From NCBI RefSeq assembly GCF_034047335.1, contig NZ_CP139137.1, positions 2,046,001 to 2,110,000 on the forward strand: a stretch of 64,000 nt of DNA, read 5' to 3'. How positions within the stretch are numbered: position 1 is the stretch's first letter; each line of letters begins with the position of its first letter. The position numbers and the translations under genes were made by a program. Positions 19,201-27,142 of the stretch are shown here, one piece after another. Below the pieces are notes generated by a model. That model worked only from the letters and a program-made list of their open reading frames with translations, was not told where the DNA came from and searched no databases. This DNA comes from Chryseobacterium sp. JJR-5R (GTDB lineage Bacteria; Bacteroidota; Bacteroidia; Flavobacteriales; Weeksellaceae).

Positions 19201-21283
19201 TTCTGTTGATCTTTCTGAAGGAATGTCTGGTAGTTCTTATGAGGGAGTTTCTTACGCAGTCAGTAAATTTGATTTAGACTTTAGTTTTTCCGATAATGGT
19301 TCAGGTCTTACCATAGGCTTGTGTTACAACACTGACATTTATGAGCGTAGTTTTGCCGATCGTCTGATAAAGAGCTTAGAGCTTTTATTGGTTTCTATCA
19401 GTGATTCTCCTGATCTGGGTGTTGATCAGCTTGATATTCTGGAGAAGGAGGAGCGTTATGCTGTTACCGAAGGTTTTAACCGGACCAAGGCTGATTATCC
19501 TAGAGATAAAACAGTTATCGATCTTTTTGAATCCCAGGTGCTGTTGAATCCTGACCATACGGCCTTGATATACGATGACCATACCCTTAGTTACCGGGAT
19601 TTGGATGAACGATCGAATCAGTTTGCCAACTATCTTCGCAGCCAGTATGGTATTGGCAGAGAAAACCTTGTTGGAGTTCAGCTTGAAAGGTCCGAAGATC
19701 TATTAATTACGATTTTTGGGATTCTAAAATCAGGAGGTGCTTATGTTCCTATTGATCCTTCGTATCCTTCCGATCGTACCAGTTATATGATAGAAGACAG
19801 CGGTTGTAAGGTCGTTGTAGATTCAGAAGAACTGCTGTTATTCCATATGGAAAGGTCGTCGTACTCTGTTACTTCACCTGATTGTCATCCCCATCCTTCG
19901 GATTTGGCTTATGTTATTTACACATCCGGATCTACGGGCCGTCCAAAGGGCGTTATGGTAGAACATGGTGGTCTTGTTAACCGGTTGGATTGGATGCAGG
20001 GAGCCTATAGTTTATCCAGCTCCGATACCCTTATTCAAAAGACGAGTTATTCTTTTGATGTGTCGGTTTGGGAGCTTTTATGGTGGAGTTTATACGGTTC
20101 CAGACTATCAGTTCTTCCTCATGGAGAAGAGAAGTCCGCTGAGTCACTGGTTTCGAACATTGCTTCAAATGAAGTTAGCGTGATACACTTTGTTCCCTCA
20201 ATGCTGGAGACGTTTTTATATTATTTAGATGCTCATGTGGAAGCATTAGAAAAGCTTAAAAGTCTGAAACAGGTTTTTGTGAGTGGTGAAGCCTTAACAC
20301 TTCATCAGAACAGTGAGTTTTTCAGATTGTTGCCAGATGTTGGCTTGATGAATTTATACGGACCAACAGAAGCCACAATAGATGTTACGTATTTTGAATG
20401 TCATGCCGGTTTTGAGAACAGTATTCCCATTGGTCGTCCTATTTCTAATACTCAGATGTATATTCTCTCCGAGAATGATAGTCTTTGTCCAATAGGAGTA
20501 GTAGGAGAGATCTGCATTTCGGGAGTAGGCGTAGCGCGAGGTTATTTGAACAATGAAGTATTAACTTCTGAGAAGTTTGTATCGAACCCTTATCTTTCAG
20601 GTTCCAGGATGTATAAGACCGGCGATTTAGGTCGCTGGCTGGTAGATGGGAGTATAGAGTATATAGGAAGAAAAGACAGTCAGGTTAAGATCCGGGGTTA
20701 CCGAATTGAGCTTGGTGAGATCGAGCATGCGCTTCAGGGTCATGCTGATGTGACAGGGAGTGTAGTTTTGGTTGTAGAGAATGGGGAAGGTCATAATGAT
20801 TTGGCTGCTTATTTTACGGGTTCCAGTGCAGTAACGAGTTCCGTTCTTCGGGATCACTTACGTGGGCTTCTTCCGGAGTATATGCTTCCGGGTCATTATA
20901 TCCATTTGGATTCTTTTCCTTTGACGAGTAATGGAAAGCTAGACCGGGGAAGTTTACCGGATGCCTTTGGATCTTCATTGGGTTCCGGTGTTGAATATGT
21001 TTCAGCCCGTAATGAAACGGAGGCTAAGCTTGTTGCTATCTGGGAAGAAGTTCTGGGAGTACCAAGTATTGGGGTAATGGATAATTTCTTTGAGCTGGGC
21101 GGTCACAGTTTAAAGGCCGCCCGTCTGTCAACATTAATTCACCAGAAACTCGACGTAAAGATCTCATTACAGGATATATTTACAGAACTTACAATAGAAA
21201 AACAAAGCGTGTTGATAAATAATATTAAAATCATTAGCAGAGAAAAGCTATCTGCAAACACAAAGAATAGAATAAAGATATGA
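7211..21283 (+). CDS. NRPS 2, dock-C-A-T-E-C-A-T-C-A-T-C-A-T (modules 3-6)
   Basis: This 4690-residue protein is the largest in the window. Residues 1-55 look like a TubC-type beta-hairpin docking domain. Module 3: C (HHIISDG 201-207), A with code D-V-W-H-F-S-L-I-D-K (Ser), carrier S1065 in GGDS, and an epimerase with HHLVVDG at 1239-1245, giving D-Ser. Module 4: a C domain of the type that follows epimerases (HHILMDG 1707-1713), A code D-L-T-K-I-G-E-I-G-K (Asn rather than Asp, because of Glu at the seventh position), carrier S2546. Module 5: C (H2734), A code D-A-W-F-L-G-N-V-V-K (Leu), carrier S3581. Module 6: C (H3769), Ser code again, carrier S4633. The basic tail ends in KNRIKI. Modules 3 and 6 share almost identical C-A sequence. 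The start ATG lies 11 nt after the previous stop. Confidence 0.95.
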   Translation: MEELFELLYKESIYINLIDDKLSVKSYKGKIRKEIIDKISLHREEIISYLMSVDVSYRTISKAPDLEYYPLSSSQRRLWILSRFEGADGAYNIPEVFRISGDFDIASLEKSYFSLLSRHEILRTVFRESAEGEVYQHILSETPDDSFQHLVLDFEKEGNKVSEIILSESNRIFDLSEGPLIRFRVLEDQSGGGYIFCLVMHHIISDGWSMGILKKELFTLYDSFKEGHPVVLSPLALQYKDYAYWEQSELANRVSLSKSYWQEQFSGDLPVLNLPSKGLRPVVKTYNGAYLSGSVSEDILSGLKKLSSTTGSTLFMTILSAVKVLLYRYSGQKDLIVGTPVAGRDHADLHDQIGFYVNTLALRSHIEGDQRFIDFLSEVREMTLSGYAHQSYPFDRLVDDLDIVRDMSRNPVFDVMLNFHDQESGNTDRSVDLSEGMSGSSYEGVSYAVSKFDLDFSFSDNGSGLTIGLCYNTDIYERSFADRLIKSLELLLVSISDSPDLGVDQLDILEKEERYAVTEGFNRTKADYPRDKTVIDLFESQVLLNPDHTALIYDDHTLSYRDLDERSNQFANYLRSQYGIGRENLVGVQLERSEDLLITIFGILKSGGAYVPIDPSYPSDRTSYMIEDSGCKVVVDSEELLLFHMERSSYSVTSPDCHPHPSDLAYVIYTSGSTGRPKGVMVEHGGLVNRLDWMQGAYSLSSSDTLIQKTSYSFDVSVWELLWWSLYGSRLSVLPHGEEKSAESLVSNIASNEVSVIHFVPSMLETFLYYLDAHVEALEKLKSLKQVFVSGEALTLHQNSEFFRLLPDVGLMNLYGPTEATIDVTYFECHAGFENSIPIGRPISNTQMYILSESDSLCPIGVVGEICISGVGVARGYLNNEVLTSEKFVSNPYLSGSRMYKTGDLGRWLVDGSIEYIGRKDSQVKIRGYRIELGEIEHALQGHADVTGSVVLVVENGEGHNDLAAYFTGSSAVTSSVLRDHLRGLLPEYMLPGHYIHLDSFPLTSNGKLDRGSLPDAFGSSLGSGVEYVSARTALEEVLVCVYEDVLKKSPVGIRDDFFLLGGDSIKCIQIVSRLRQKGYSCEVKDILLYPVIADLVLHVKALSRFTDQGLVFGDVSLTPIQKDFLEGFYSDKDHFHQSVLLKSRDCVDRSLLEQTLYSLFVHHDALRMVYRKDTVWHQFNRDVSDIMLDIEEFEVHDDASFSQACIAVQSGIRIEDGLLFKAGLLRSSAGDYIFLAVHHLVVDGVSWRILFEDLVTLYSGYQKGLKVVELPLKTDSFKHWSEKVYEYSNSRELEQEVIYWDSVLGRKVDAVPVDHPSGSKKNADTRLVSFSLDKENTNRLQTECFRAYKTNINDILIACLSYSVSRYFGLNCLSLKMEGHGREPISSGLDISRTVGWFTSVYPVVLPFSNGRSLLDHVIEVKEILHRVPNKGIGYGILKHIKGVDYPVIGDVLFNYLGDFGSGLASEGGDSMFEFSRRSWGKDQSLDEERDSVLDISGMIINDELQLGVSYSSGQYDAGTIESLCSLYQSTLISLIDILSGESVQYLTPVDLTYKDLSISAVKELNTGVDLEDVYGLAPLQQGLFYHWLSSPGDSVYFIQMSYRLSGGLDIELLKESYRELIRRYSVLRTVFSDDLSDIPLQVVKKDGFADFHYAEIGSGPEADFFLSDYKRNDIAKGFDLCHQNPMRLSILKCGEDVYEFIWSMHHILMDGWCLGILIGDLLHIYNALKSGSSPSLKPVNTYGTYLSWLESVDHEASRSYWQGQLSGYSGIFGIPKDCSFVASGSVIEELDFSLDRATSILLKSVCTDLGITENTFFQCVWGVLLGIYNGGLETDVVFGSVVSGRPGDLDGIEDMVGLFINTIPVRVRAGADSVFSETAKALHFDSISSTGYHYSQLADIQGESELGKALFDHILIYENYPVQEMVGQGMSKAPELKILETHNVEQTNYDLTVVIVPGNTHSFKFSYNPGVYSQQTMEQLKGHLLKLINVLASQPDLPLSSLDIITKEEYYLLTEGFNRTKADYPRDKTVIDLFESQVLLNPDHTALIYDDHTLSYRDLDERSNQFANYLRSQYSIGRENLVGVQLEKSEDFIITILGILKAGGAYVPIDPSYPSDRTSYMIEDSGCKVVIDGEVVLRFKDIECDYSVLSPEHSRSPEDLAYVIYTSGSTGHPKGVMIENRSLMNYLFWGMNYYPQGDFSVFTSASFDLTYTGIFLPLITGHTLTILENNFLGIEDDQSCNFDSIKITPSHFEALGEKLRSNTVILGGEKLTCDQVNHFFVNNTNAHIYNEYGPTEATIGCTIYHLDSFHQCNSNIPIGRPISNTQIYILSESGSLCPVGVAGEIYISGSGLARGYLNRPDLTSEKFVANPYLSGERMYKTGDLGRWLPDGNIEYIGRKDSQVKIRGYRIELGEIESALQNHPEVTGSVVQVVENGEGEKELAAYLIGSCELRGSDLRDYLRTSLPDYMLPGHYIQLDSFPLTSNGKLDRGSLPDAFGSSLGSGVEYVSARNETESKLVAIWENVLGKSGIGIKDNFFELGGHSLKAARLSALIHQEFNVKISLQDIFTESTIEKQGILLGGSDSEEYVSISKAPDLEHYPLSSSQRRLWILSRFEGAANAYNIPVVFKLSGDFDIASLQKSYFSLLSRHEILRTVFRESAEGEVYQYILSETRDDSFQHLVLDFEKEGNKVSEIISSESNRIFDLSEGPLIRFRVLEDQSGGGYIFCLVMHHIISDGWSMGILKKELFTLYDSFKEGHPVVLSPLALQYKDYAYWEQSELANRVSLSKSYWQEQFSGDLPVLNLPSKGLRPVVKTYNGAYLSGSVSEDILSGLKKLSSTTASTLFMTILSAVKVLLYRYSGQKDLIVGTPVAGRDHADLHDQIGFYVNTLALRSHIEGDQRFIDFLSEVREMTLSGYAHQSYPFDRLVDDLDIVRDMSRNPVFDVMLNFHDQESGNTDRSVDLSEGMSGSSYEGVSYAVSKFDLDFSFIETDSELSIRLCYNTDTYDKDFADRLLRSLEILLASISKSSEIEIEKLDILEAEECYLLTEGFNQTKLDYPENQTVVDLFESQVLLNPNHTALIYDDHTLSYRDLDERSNQFANYLRSQYDIGRENLVGVQLERSEDLLITILAILKAGGAYVPIDPSYPSERIDYMKEDSGCKVVVNSEELLLFKMEMDDYSVLAVEHKTNPEDLAYVIYTSGSTGLPKGVMIEHRSVVNLMHWHIEAFNITEHSRSALYSSFSFDASVWELFPYLIKGGTIHLLKDSLRTDLSALNQYIEEKGINITFFPTAICEQFYNFNNKSLLKVLTGGDKLKHYSEKSFKTYNNYGPTENTVVTTSFEIDKEYSNIPIGRPISNTQIYILSEAGSLCPVGVAGEIYISGSGLARGYLNRPDLTSEKFVANPYLSGERMYKTGDLGRWLPDGNIEYIGRKDSQVKIRGYRIELGEIESALQNHPEVTGSVVQVVENGEGEKELAAYLIGSCELRGSDLRDYLRTSLPDYMLPGHYIQLDSFPLTTNGKIDYNNLPDAFGSSLGSGVEYVSARNETESKLVAIWENVLGKSGIGIKDNFFELGGHSLKAARLSALIHQEFNVKISLQDIFTESTIEKQGILLGGSDSEEYVSISKAPDLEYYPLSSSQRRLWILSRFEGADGAYNIPEVFRISGDFDIASLEKSYFSLLSRHEILRTVFRESAEGEVYQHILSETPDDSFQHLVLDFEKEGNKVSEIISSESNRIFDLSEGPLIRFRVLEDQSGGGYIFCLVMHHIISDGWSMGILKKELFTLYDSFKEGHPVVLSPLALQYKDYAYWEQSELANRVSLSKSYWQEQFSGDLPVLNLPSKGLRPVVKTYNGAYLSGSVSEDILSGLKKLSSTTGSTLFMTILSAVKVLLYRYSGQKDLIVGTPVAGRDHADLHDQIGFYVNTLALRSHIEGDQRFIDFLSEVREMTLSGYAHQSYPFDRLVDDLDIVRDMSRNPVFDVMLNFHDQESGNTDRSVDLSEGMSGSSYEGVSYAVSKFDLDFSFSDNGSGLTIGLCYNTDIYERSFADRLIKSLELLLVSISDSPDLGVDQLDILEKEERYAVTEGFNRTKADYPRDKTVIDLFESQVLLNPDHTALIYDDHTLSYRDLDERSNQFANYLRSQYGIGRENLVGVQLERSEDLLITIFGILKSGGAYVPIDPSYPSDRTSYMIEDSGCKVVVDSEELLLFHMERSSYSVTSPDCHPHPSDLAYVIYTSGSTGRPKGVMVEHGGLVNRLDWMQGAYSLSSSDTLIQKTSYSFDVSVWELLWWSLYGSRLSVLPHGEEKSAESLVSNIASNEVSVIHFVPSMLETFLYYLDAHVEALEKLKSLKQVFVSGEALTLHQNSEFFRLLPDVGLMNLYGPTEATIDVTYFECHAGFENSIPIGRPISNTQMYILSENDSLCPIGVVGEICISGVGVARGYLNNEVLTSEKFVSNPYLSGSRMYKTGDLGRWLVDGSIEYIGRKDSQVKIRGYRIELGEIEHALQGHADVTGSVVLVVENGEGHNDLAAYFTGSSAVTSSVLRDHLRGLLPEYMLPGHYIHLDSFPLTSNGKLDRGSLPDAFGSSLGSGVEYVSARNETEAKLVAIWEEVLGVPSIGVMDNFFELGGHSLKAARLSTLIHQKLDVKISLQDIFTELTIEKQSVLINNIKIISREKLSANTKNRIKI
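7400..10302 (+). repeat. Ser module C-A repeat, copy 1 (pair 18104-21006)
   Basis: Offset 10704 nt to the second Ser module of the same gene. Only a few substitutions are visible over 2.9 kb. Identity ends inside the linker before the carrier domain, where module 3 switches to an epimerase-type carrier. A third copy of the A half lies at about 38230-40096. Confidence 0.88.
9718..13730 (+). repeat. 4.0 kb A(C-term)-T-E-C-A(N-term) repeat (pair 42878-46890)
   Basis: Offset 33160 nt to the last NRPS gene. The part 9718-13029 also matches 23831-27142 in the gene at 21348 (offset 14113). The block begins just before the IPIGRP motif of one A domain and stops inside the TSGSTG core motif of the next. 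The epimerase and the C domain after it therefore travel together between two A-domain breakpoints. Few differences are visible. Confidence 0.88.
13731..14160 (+). repeat. Asn adenylation core cassette (pair 35926-36355)
   Basis: The substrate-pocket part of the Asn A domain matches the Asn domain in the gene at 30750 (offset 22195). Upstream of 13731 this domain is identical to Tyr/Phe-type A domains. Downstream of 14160 it matches the Leu-type A domains. The pocket therefore looks like an inserted cassette. Confidence 0.82.
16859..17742 (+). repeat. Leu adenylation core and C-terminal part (pair 27867-28750)
   Basis: Offset 11008 nt to the Leu A domain of the gene at 21348. The flanking upstream A-domain sequence differs between the two copies, so the similarity starts within the A domain, a few codons after the TSGSTG motif. 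Confidence 0.85.
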
Positions 21284-24200
21284 TTATCAATAATTCTATA
21301 TTAATAAACGAATACCAGTATAACATTGATTTAACAGAAGATAAGAGATGAAAGAATTATTAGAAAGATTAAATTCTTTAAATATTAAAGTAGCCCTTGA
21401 AGAAGGAGAATTATACTTAGATTCAGATGAATTAATATCAGACAGTTTAATACAAGAAATAAAGGATAATAAAAAAGAAATAATAGAATTTATAGAACGG
21501 TTCTCTTCCTCCGCTATTTCTTATGGTCATATTCCTTTAGCCCCCGATTTGGAGTATTATCCTTTATCTTCATCTCAGCGCCGTTTATGGATTCTGAGTC
21601 GTTTTGAAGGAGCAGATGGAGCTTACAATATCCCTGAAGTCTTCAGGATTTCGGGCGATTTTGATATAGCTTCCTTAGAAAAGTCTTACTTTTCGTTATT
21701 ATCAAGACATGAGATTCTCAGGACTGTTTTCCGGGAATCAGCAGAAGGCGAAGTTTACCAGCATATTCTTTCAGAAACTCCTGATGATAGTTTCCAGCAT
21801 TTGGTTTTGGATTTTGAAAAAGAAGGAAACAAAGTCTCTGAAATTATCTCATCAGAATCCAATCGTATTTTTGATTTGTCAGAAGGTCCTCTGATCCGTT
21901 TTAGGGTTCTTGAAGATCAATCAGGCGGCGGTTATATATTCTGTTTGGTGATGCACCATATCATCAGCGACGGTTGGTCCATGGATATCTTAAAAAAGGA
22001 GTTATTCACTTTATATGATAGTTTTAAAGAAGGACATCCAGTAGTATTGTCTCCTTTAGCTTTACAATATAAGGACTATGCATATTGGGAGCAGTCAGAG
22101 CTTGCAAATAGAGTTTCGTTGTCTAAATCTTATTGGCAGGAACAGTTTTCAGGAGATTTGCCTGTTCTTAATTTACCTTCTAAGGGATTGCGGCCAGTTG
22201 TAAAAACCTATAACGGTGCTTATCTTTCAGGTTCCGTTTCTGAAGATATTCTTTCAGGTTTAAAAAAACTCTCTTCAACGACCGGGAGTACTCTTTTCAT
22301 GACTATTTTATCCGCTGTTAAGGTTTTATTATACCGTTACAGTGGTCAGAAAGATTTAATTGTTGGTACTCCTGTAGCGGGTCGTGACCATGCTGATCTT
22401 CATGATCAGATTGGTTTTTATGTCAATACCTTAGCCCTTCGCAGCCATATTGAAGGTGATCAACGTTTTATAGATTTCCTATCCGAAGTGCGTGAGATGA
22501 CGCTTTCTGGCTATGCTCATCAATCGTATCCTTTTGACCGTTTGGTTGATGATCTGGATATTGTACGTGATATGAGCCGTAATCCGGTTTTTGATGTTAT
22601 GCTTAATTTCCATGATCAGGAAAGCGGAAATACAGATCGTTCTGTTGATCTTTCTGAAGGAATGTCTGGTAGTTCTTATGAGGGAGTTTCTTACGCAGTC
22701 AGTAAATTTGATTTAGACTTTAGTTTTTCCGATAATGGTTCAGGTCTTACCATAGGCTTGTGTTACAACACTGACATTTATGAGCGTAGTTTTGCCGATC
22801 GTCTGATAAAGAGCTTAGAGCTTTTATTGGTTTCTATCAGTGATTCTCCTGATCTGGGTGTTGATCAGCTTGATATTCTGGAGAAGGAGGAGCGTTATGC
22901 TGTTACCGAAGGTTTTAACCGGACCAAGGCTGATTATCCTAGAGATAAAACAGTTATCGATCTTTTTGAATCCCAGGTGCTGTTGAATCCTGACCATACG
23001 GCCTTGATATACGATGACCATACCCTTAGTTACCGGGATTTGGATGAACGATCGAATCAGTTTGCCAACTATCTTCGCAGCCAGTATGGTATTGGCAGAG
23101 AATCTCTTGTTGGAGTTCAGCTTGAAAAATCTGAGGATTTTATTATTACAATTTTAGGGATTTTAAAAGCGGGAGGAGCCTATGTACCTATCGATCCTTC
23201 GTATCCTTCCGATCGTACCAGTTATATGATAGAGGACAGTGGTTGTAAGGTTGTTATTGATGGTGAAGTCGTTTTAAGATTTAAGGATATTGAGTGCGAT
23301 TATTCCGTCTTATCTCCTGAGCACAGTAGGTCTCCTGAAGATCTGGCCTATGTTATTTACACTTCCGGATCTACGGGCCGTCCAAAGGGCGTTATGGTAG
23401 AACATGGAGGCTTGGTCAATATGGTTCTGAGCCAGATCCGTGAATTTGGAGTTGTAAGCAGCGATGTTGTTTTCTTTTTTGCGTCCATTGCTTTTGACGC
23501 TTCTTTTTCAGAGATGATGATGTCTCTGTTAAGTGGATCTAGTCTTTTTATTCCGGATGATACAGCTATCAAGGACAAGGAAAAATTTGTTCAGTTATTA
23601 GGATCTTCCAAAGCAAGTGTGATTACGCTTCCTCCTGCCTATTCGGAAAGCCTTTCGTCTGAAGACTTATCAGGTTTAAGAGTTCTTATTTCAGCGGGGG
23701 AGTCCGCTCATATAGAAAAAGGGCTTTCTTTGTCCGGTCACTTATCTTATTTTAATGCTTATGGGCCAACCGAGTGCTCTGTATGTGCGAGTATCTATCG
23801 TCTTTCAGTTGATGATGGCTGGAGAAAGTCTATTCCCATTGGTCGTCCTATTTCTAATACTCAGATGTATATTCTCTCCGAGAATGATAGTCTTTGTCCA
23901 ATAGGAGTAGTAGGAGAGATCTGCATTTCGGGAGTAGGCGTAGCGCGAGGTTATTTGAACAATGAAGTATTAACTTCTGAGAAGTTTGTATCGAACCCTT
24001 ATCTTTCAGGTTCCAGGATGTATAAGACCGGCGATTTAGGTCGCTGGCTGGTAGATGGGAGTATAGAGTATATAGGAAGAAAAGACAGTCAGGTTAAGAT
24101 CCGGGGTTACCGAATTGAGCTTGGTGAGATCGAGCATGCGCTTCAGGGTCATGCTGATGTGACAGGGAGTGTAGTTTTGGTTGTAGAGAATGGGGAAGGT

Positions 24201-27142
24201 CATAATGATTTGGCTGCTTATTTTACGGGTTCCAGTGCAGTAACGAGTTCCGTTCTTCGGGATCACTTACGTGGGCTTCTTCCGGAGTATATGCTTCCGG
24301 GTCATTATATCCATTTGGATTCTTTTCCTTTGACGAGTAATGGAAAGCTAGACCGGGGAAGTTTACCGGATGCCTTTGGATCTTCATTGGGTTCCGGTGT
24401 TGAATATGTTTCAGCGCGTACTGCTCTTGAAGAAGTATTGGTCTGTGTATATGAAGATGTTCTTAAAAAATCTCCTGTAGGAATCAGGGATGATTTTTTT
24501 CTTTTGGGAGGCGATTCCATTAAATGTATTCAGATTGTATCTCGTCTTCGTCAGAAAGGTTATAGCTGCGAGGTTAAGGATATTTTGTTGTATCCTGTGA
24601 TTGCTGATTTAGTTTTACACGTGAAGGCCCTTAGCCGCTTTACAGATCAGGGACTTGTTTTTGGGGATGTTTCTCTTACCCCTATTCAGAAGGATTTTCT
24701 GGAAGGGTTTTATTCAGATAAAGACCACTTTCATCAGTCCGTATTATTAAAAAGCCGTGATTGTGTTGACCGTTCCCTATTAGAACAAACCCTTTATTCG
24801 CTGTTTGTACATCATGATGCCCTTCGTATGGTATACCGCAAGGATACCGTGTGGCATCAGTTTAACCGTGATGTTTCCGATATCATGCTGGATATTGAGG
24901 AGTTTGAAGTGCATGATGATGCTTCCTTTTCCCAGGCATGTATTGCAGTCCAGTCCGGTATCCGTATAGAAGATGGTCTGCTTTTTAAGGCAGGCCTGCT
25001 CAGGTCTTCTGCTGGTGATTACATTTTTCTTGCGGTTCACCATCTTGTAGTAGATGGAGTTTCGTGGCGTATTCTATTTGAAGACTTAGTGACATTATAT
25101 AGTGGTTATCAAAAAGGGTTAAAAGTAGTTGAACTTCCCTTAAAGACCGATTCCTTTAAACACTGGTCAGAGAAGGTATATGAATATTCGAATAGCCGTG
25201 AGCTTGAACAAGAGGTTATTTATTGGGATTCTGTTTTGGGCAGGAAGGTTGATGCTGTCCCTGTAGACCATCCTTCGGGGAGTAAAAAGAACGCTGATAC
25301 AAGACTGGTAAGTTTTAGTTTAGATAAAGAAAATACAAATCGTTTACAAACGGAGTGTTTCCGTGCGTATAAGACGAATATCAATGATATATTAATAGCA
25401 TGTCTGAGTTACAGTGTAAGCCGTTATTTTGGATTAAATTGCCTGTCGTTGAAGATGGAGGGTCATGGTCGGGAGCCTATAAGCTCTGGTTTAGATATCA
25501 GCCGTACGGTTGGTTGGTTTACCTCTGTATATCCTGTTGTACTACCATTTTCCAACGGGCGTAGTTTATTGGATCATGTTATAGAAGTCAAGGAAATCCT
25601 TCACCGTGTACCTAATAAAGGGATCGGTTATGGAATATTAAAACATATAAAAGGAGTAGATTATCCTGTAATCGGAGATGTTTTGTTTAATTACCTGGGT
25701 GATTTTGGTTCTGGGCTGGCATCAGAGGGAGGAGATAGTATGTTTGAATTTTCTCGGCGCTCATGGGGAAAAGACCAGAGTCTGGATGAAGAACGCGATA
25801 GTGTTCTGGATATCTCCGGAATGATCATCAATGATGAATTACAGTTGGGAGTCTCTTACAGTTCAGGTCAGTACGATGCCGGTACCATAGAATCGTTATG
25901 TTCTTTATATCAATCTACCCTTATCAGTTTGATTGATATTTTGTCGGGAGAATCTGTTCAGTACCTGACGCCTGTGGATCTTACCTATAAAGATTTAAGT
26001 ATTTCTGCAGTTAAGGAGTTGAATACAGGAGTTGATTTAGAGGATGTGTATGGCTTAGCACCCCTTCAGCAGGGCTTATTTTACCATTGGTTATCTTCTC
26101 CCGGCGATTCAGTTTACTTTATTCAGATGAGTTATCGTCTTTCCGGTGGCCTGGATATCGAATTATTGAAAGAGAGTTATAGGGAGCTTATCCGCCGTTA
26201 CTCTGTTTTGCGTACCGTTTTCAGTGATGATTTGAGTGATATTCCTCTTCAGGTGGTGAAGAAAGATGGATTTGCTGATTTTCATTATGCAGAAATTGGT
26301 TCAGGGCCTGAGGCGGATTTTTTCTTATCAGATTACAAGCGGAATGATATTGCCAAAGGTTTTGACTTATGCCATCAGAATCCGATGCGTTTATCTATTT
26401 TAAAGTGTGGTGAGGATGTGTATGAGTTTATCTGGAGTATGCACCATATCCTTATGGATGGATGGTGTTTAGGGATCTTAATAGGTGACCTTCTTCATAT
26501 CTATAATGCATTGAAGAGTGGGTCTTCACCTTCATTAAAACCGGTGAATACGTATGGTACTTACCTTTCGTGGCTTGAGAGTGTTGATCATGAAGCGAGT
26601 CGTTCTTACTGGCAGGGTCAATTATCTGGTTACAGTGGTATTTTTGGAATTCCCAAGGATTGCAGCTTCGTTGCATCAGGATCTGTTATAGAAGAGTTGG
26701 ATTTTTCTTTGGATAGAGCAACGAGTATTCTTCTCAAATCGGTTTGTACAGATCTGGGGATTACGGAGAACACTTTTTTCCAGTGTGTTTGGGGCGTGTT
26801 ACTTGGTATCTATAACGGAGGTTTAGAAACTGATGTTGTGTTTGGTTCGGTAGTTTCCGGTCGTCCTGGCGATCTTGATGGTATTGAGGATATGGTAGGA
26901 TTGTTTATCAATACGATTCCTGTCCGTGTTCGGGCAGGTGCAGATTCTGTATTTTCTGAGACTGCGAAGGCTTTACATTTTGATAGTGTTTCCTCAACAG
27001 GTTATCATTACAGCCAGCTGGCAGATATTCAGGGTGAGAGTGAGCTTGGTAAGGCTTTGTTTGACCATATTCTGATCTATGAGAACTATCCGGTTCAGGA
27101 GATGGTAGGTCAGGGAATGAGTAAAGCCCCTGAGTTAAAGAT
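17262..27142 (+). repeat. 9.9 kb segmental duplication, copy 1 (pair 36352-46189)
   Basis: Positions 17262-21230 match 36352-40320 at offset 19090. Positions 21528-27142 match 40575-46189 at offset 19047. The 43 nt shift arises in the gene end, spacer and docking region (about 21235-21527), which is unrelated between the copies. The 5615 bp right half shows only a handful of substitutions. The left half has diverged patches within the C domain of module 11 (about 37430-37535 and 37755-37915). Confidence 0.88.

Noticed and set aside
21284-21347. Separate promoter between the second and third NRPS genes
   Set aside because: The 64 nt gap has no TAnnTTTG element with a TTG at the right distance; read-through is more likely.
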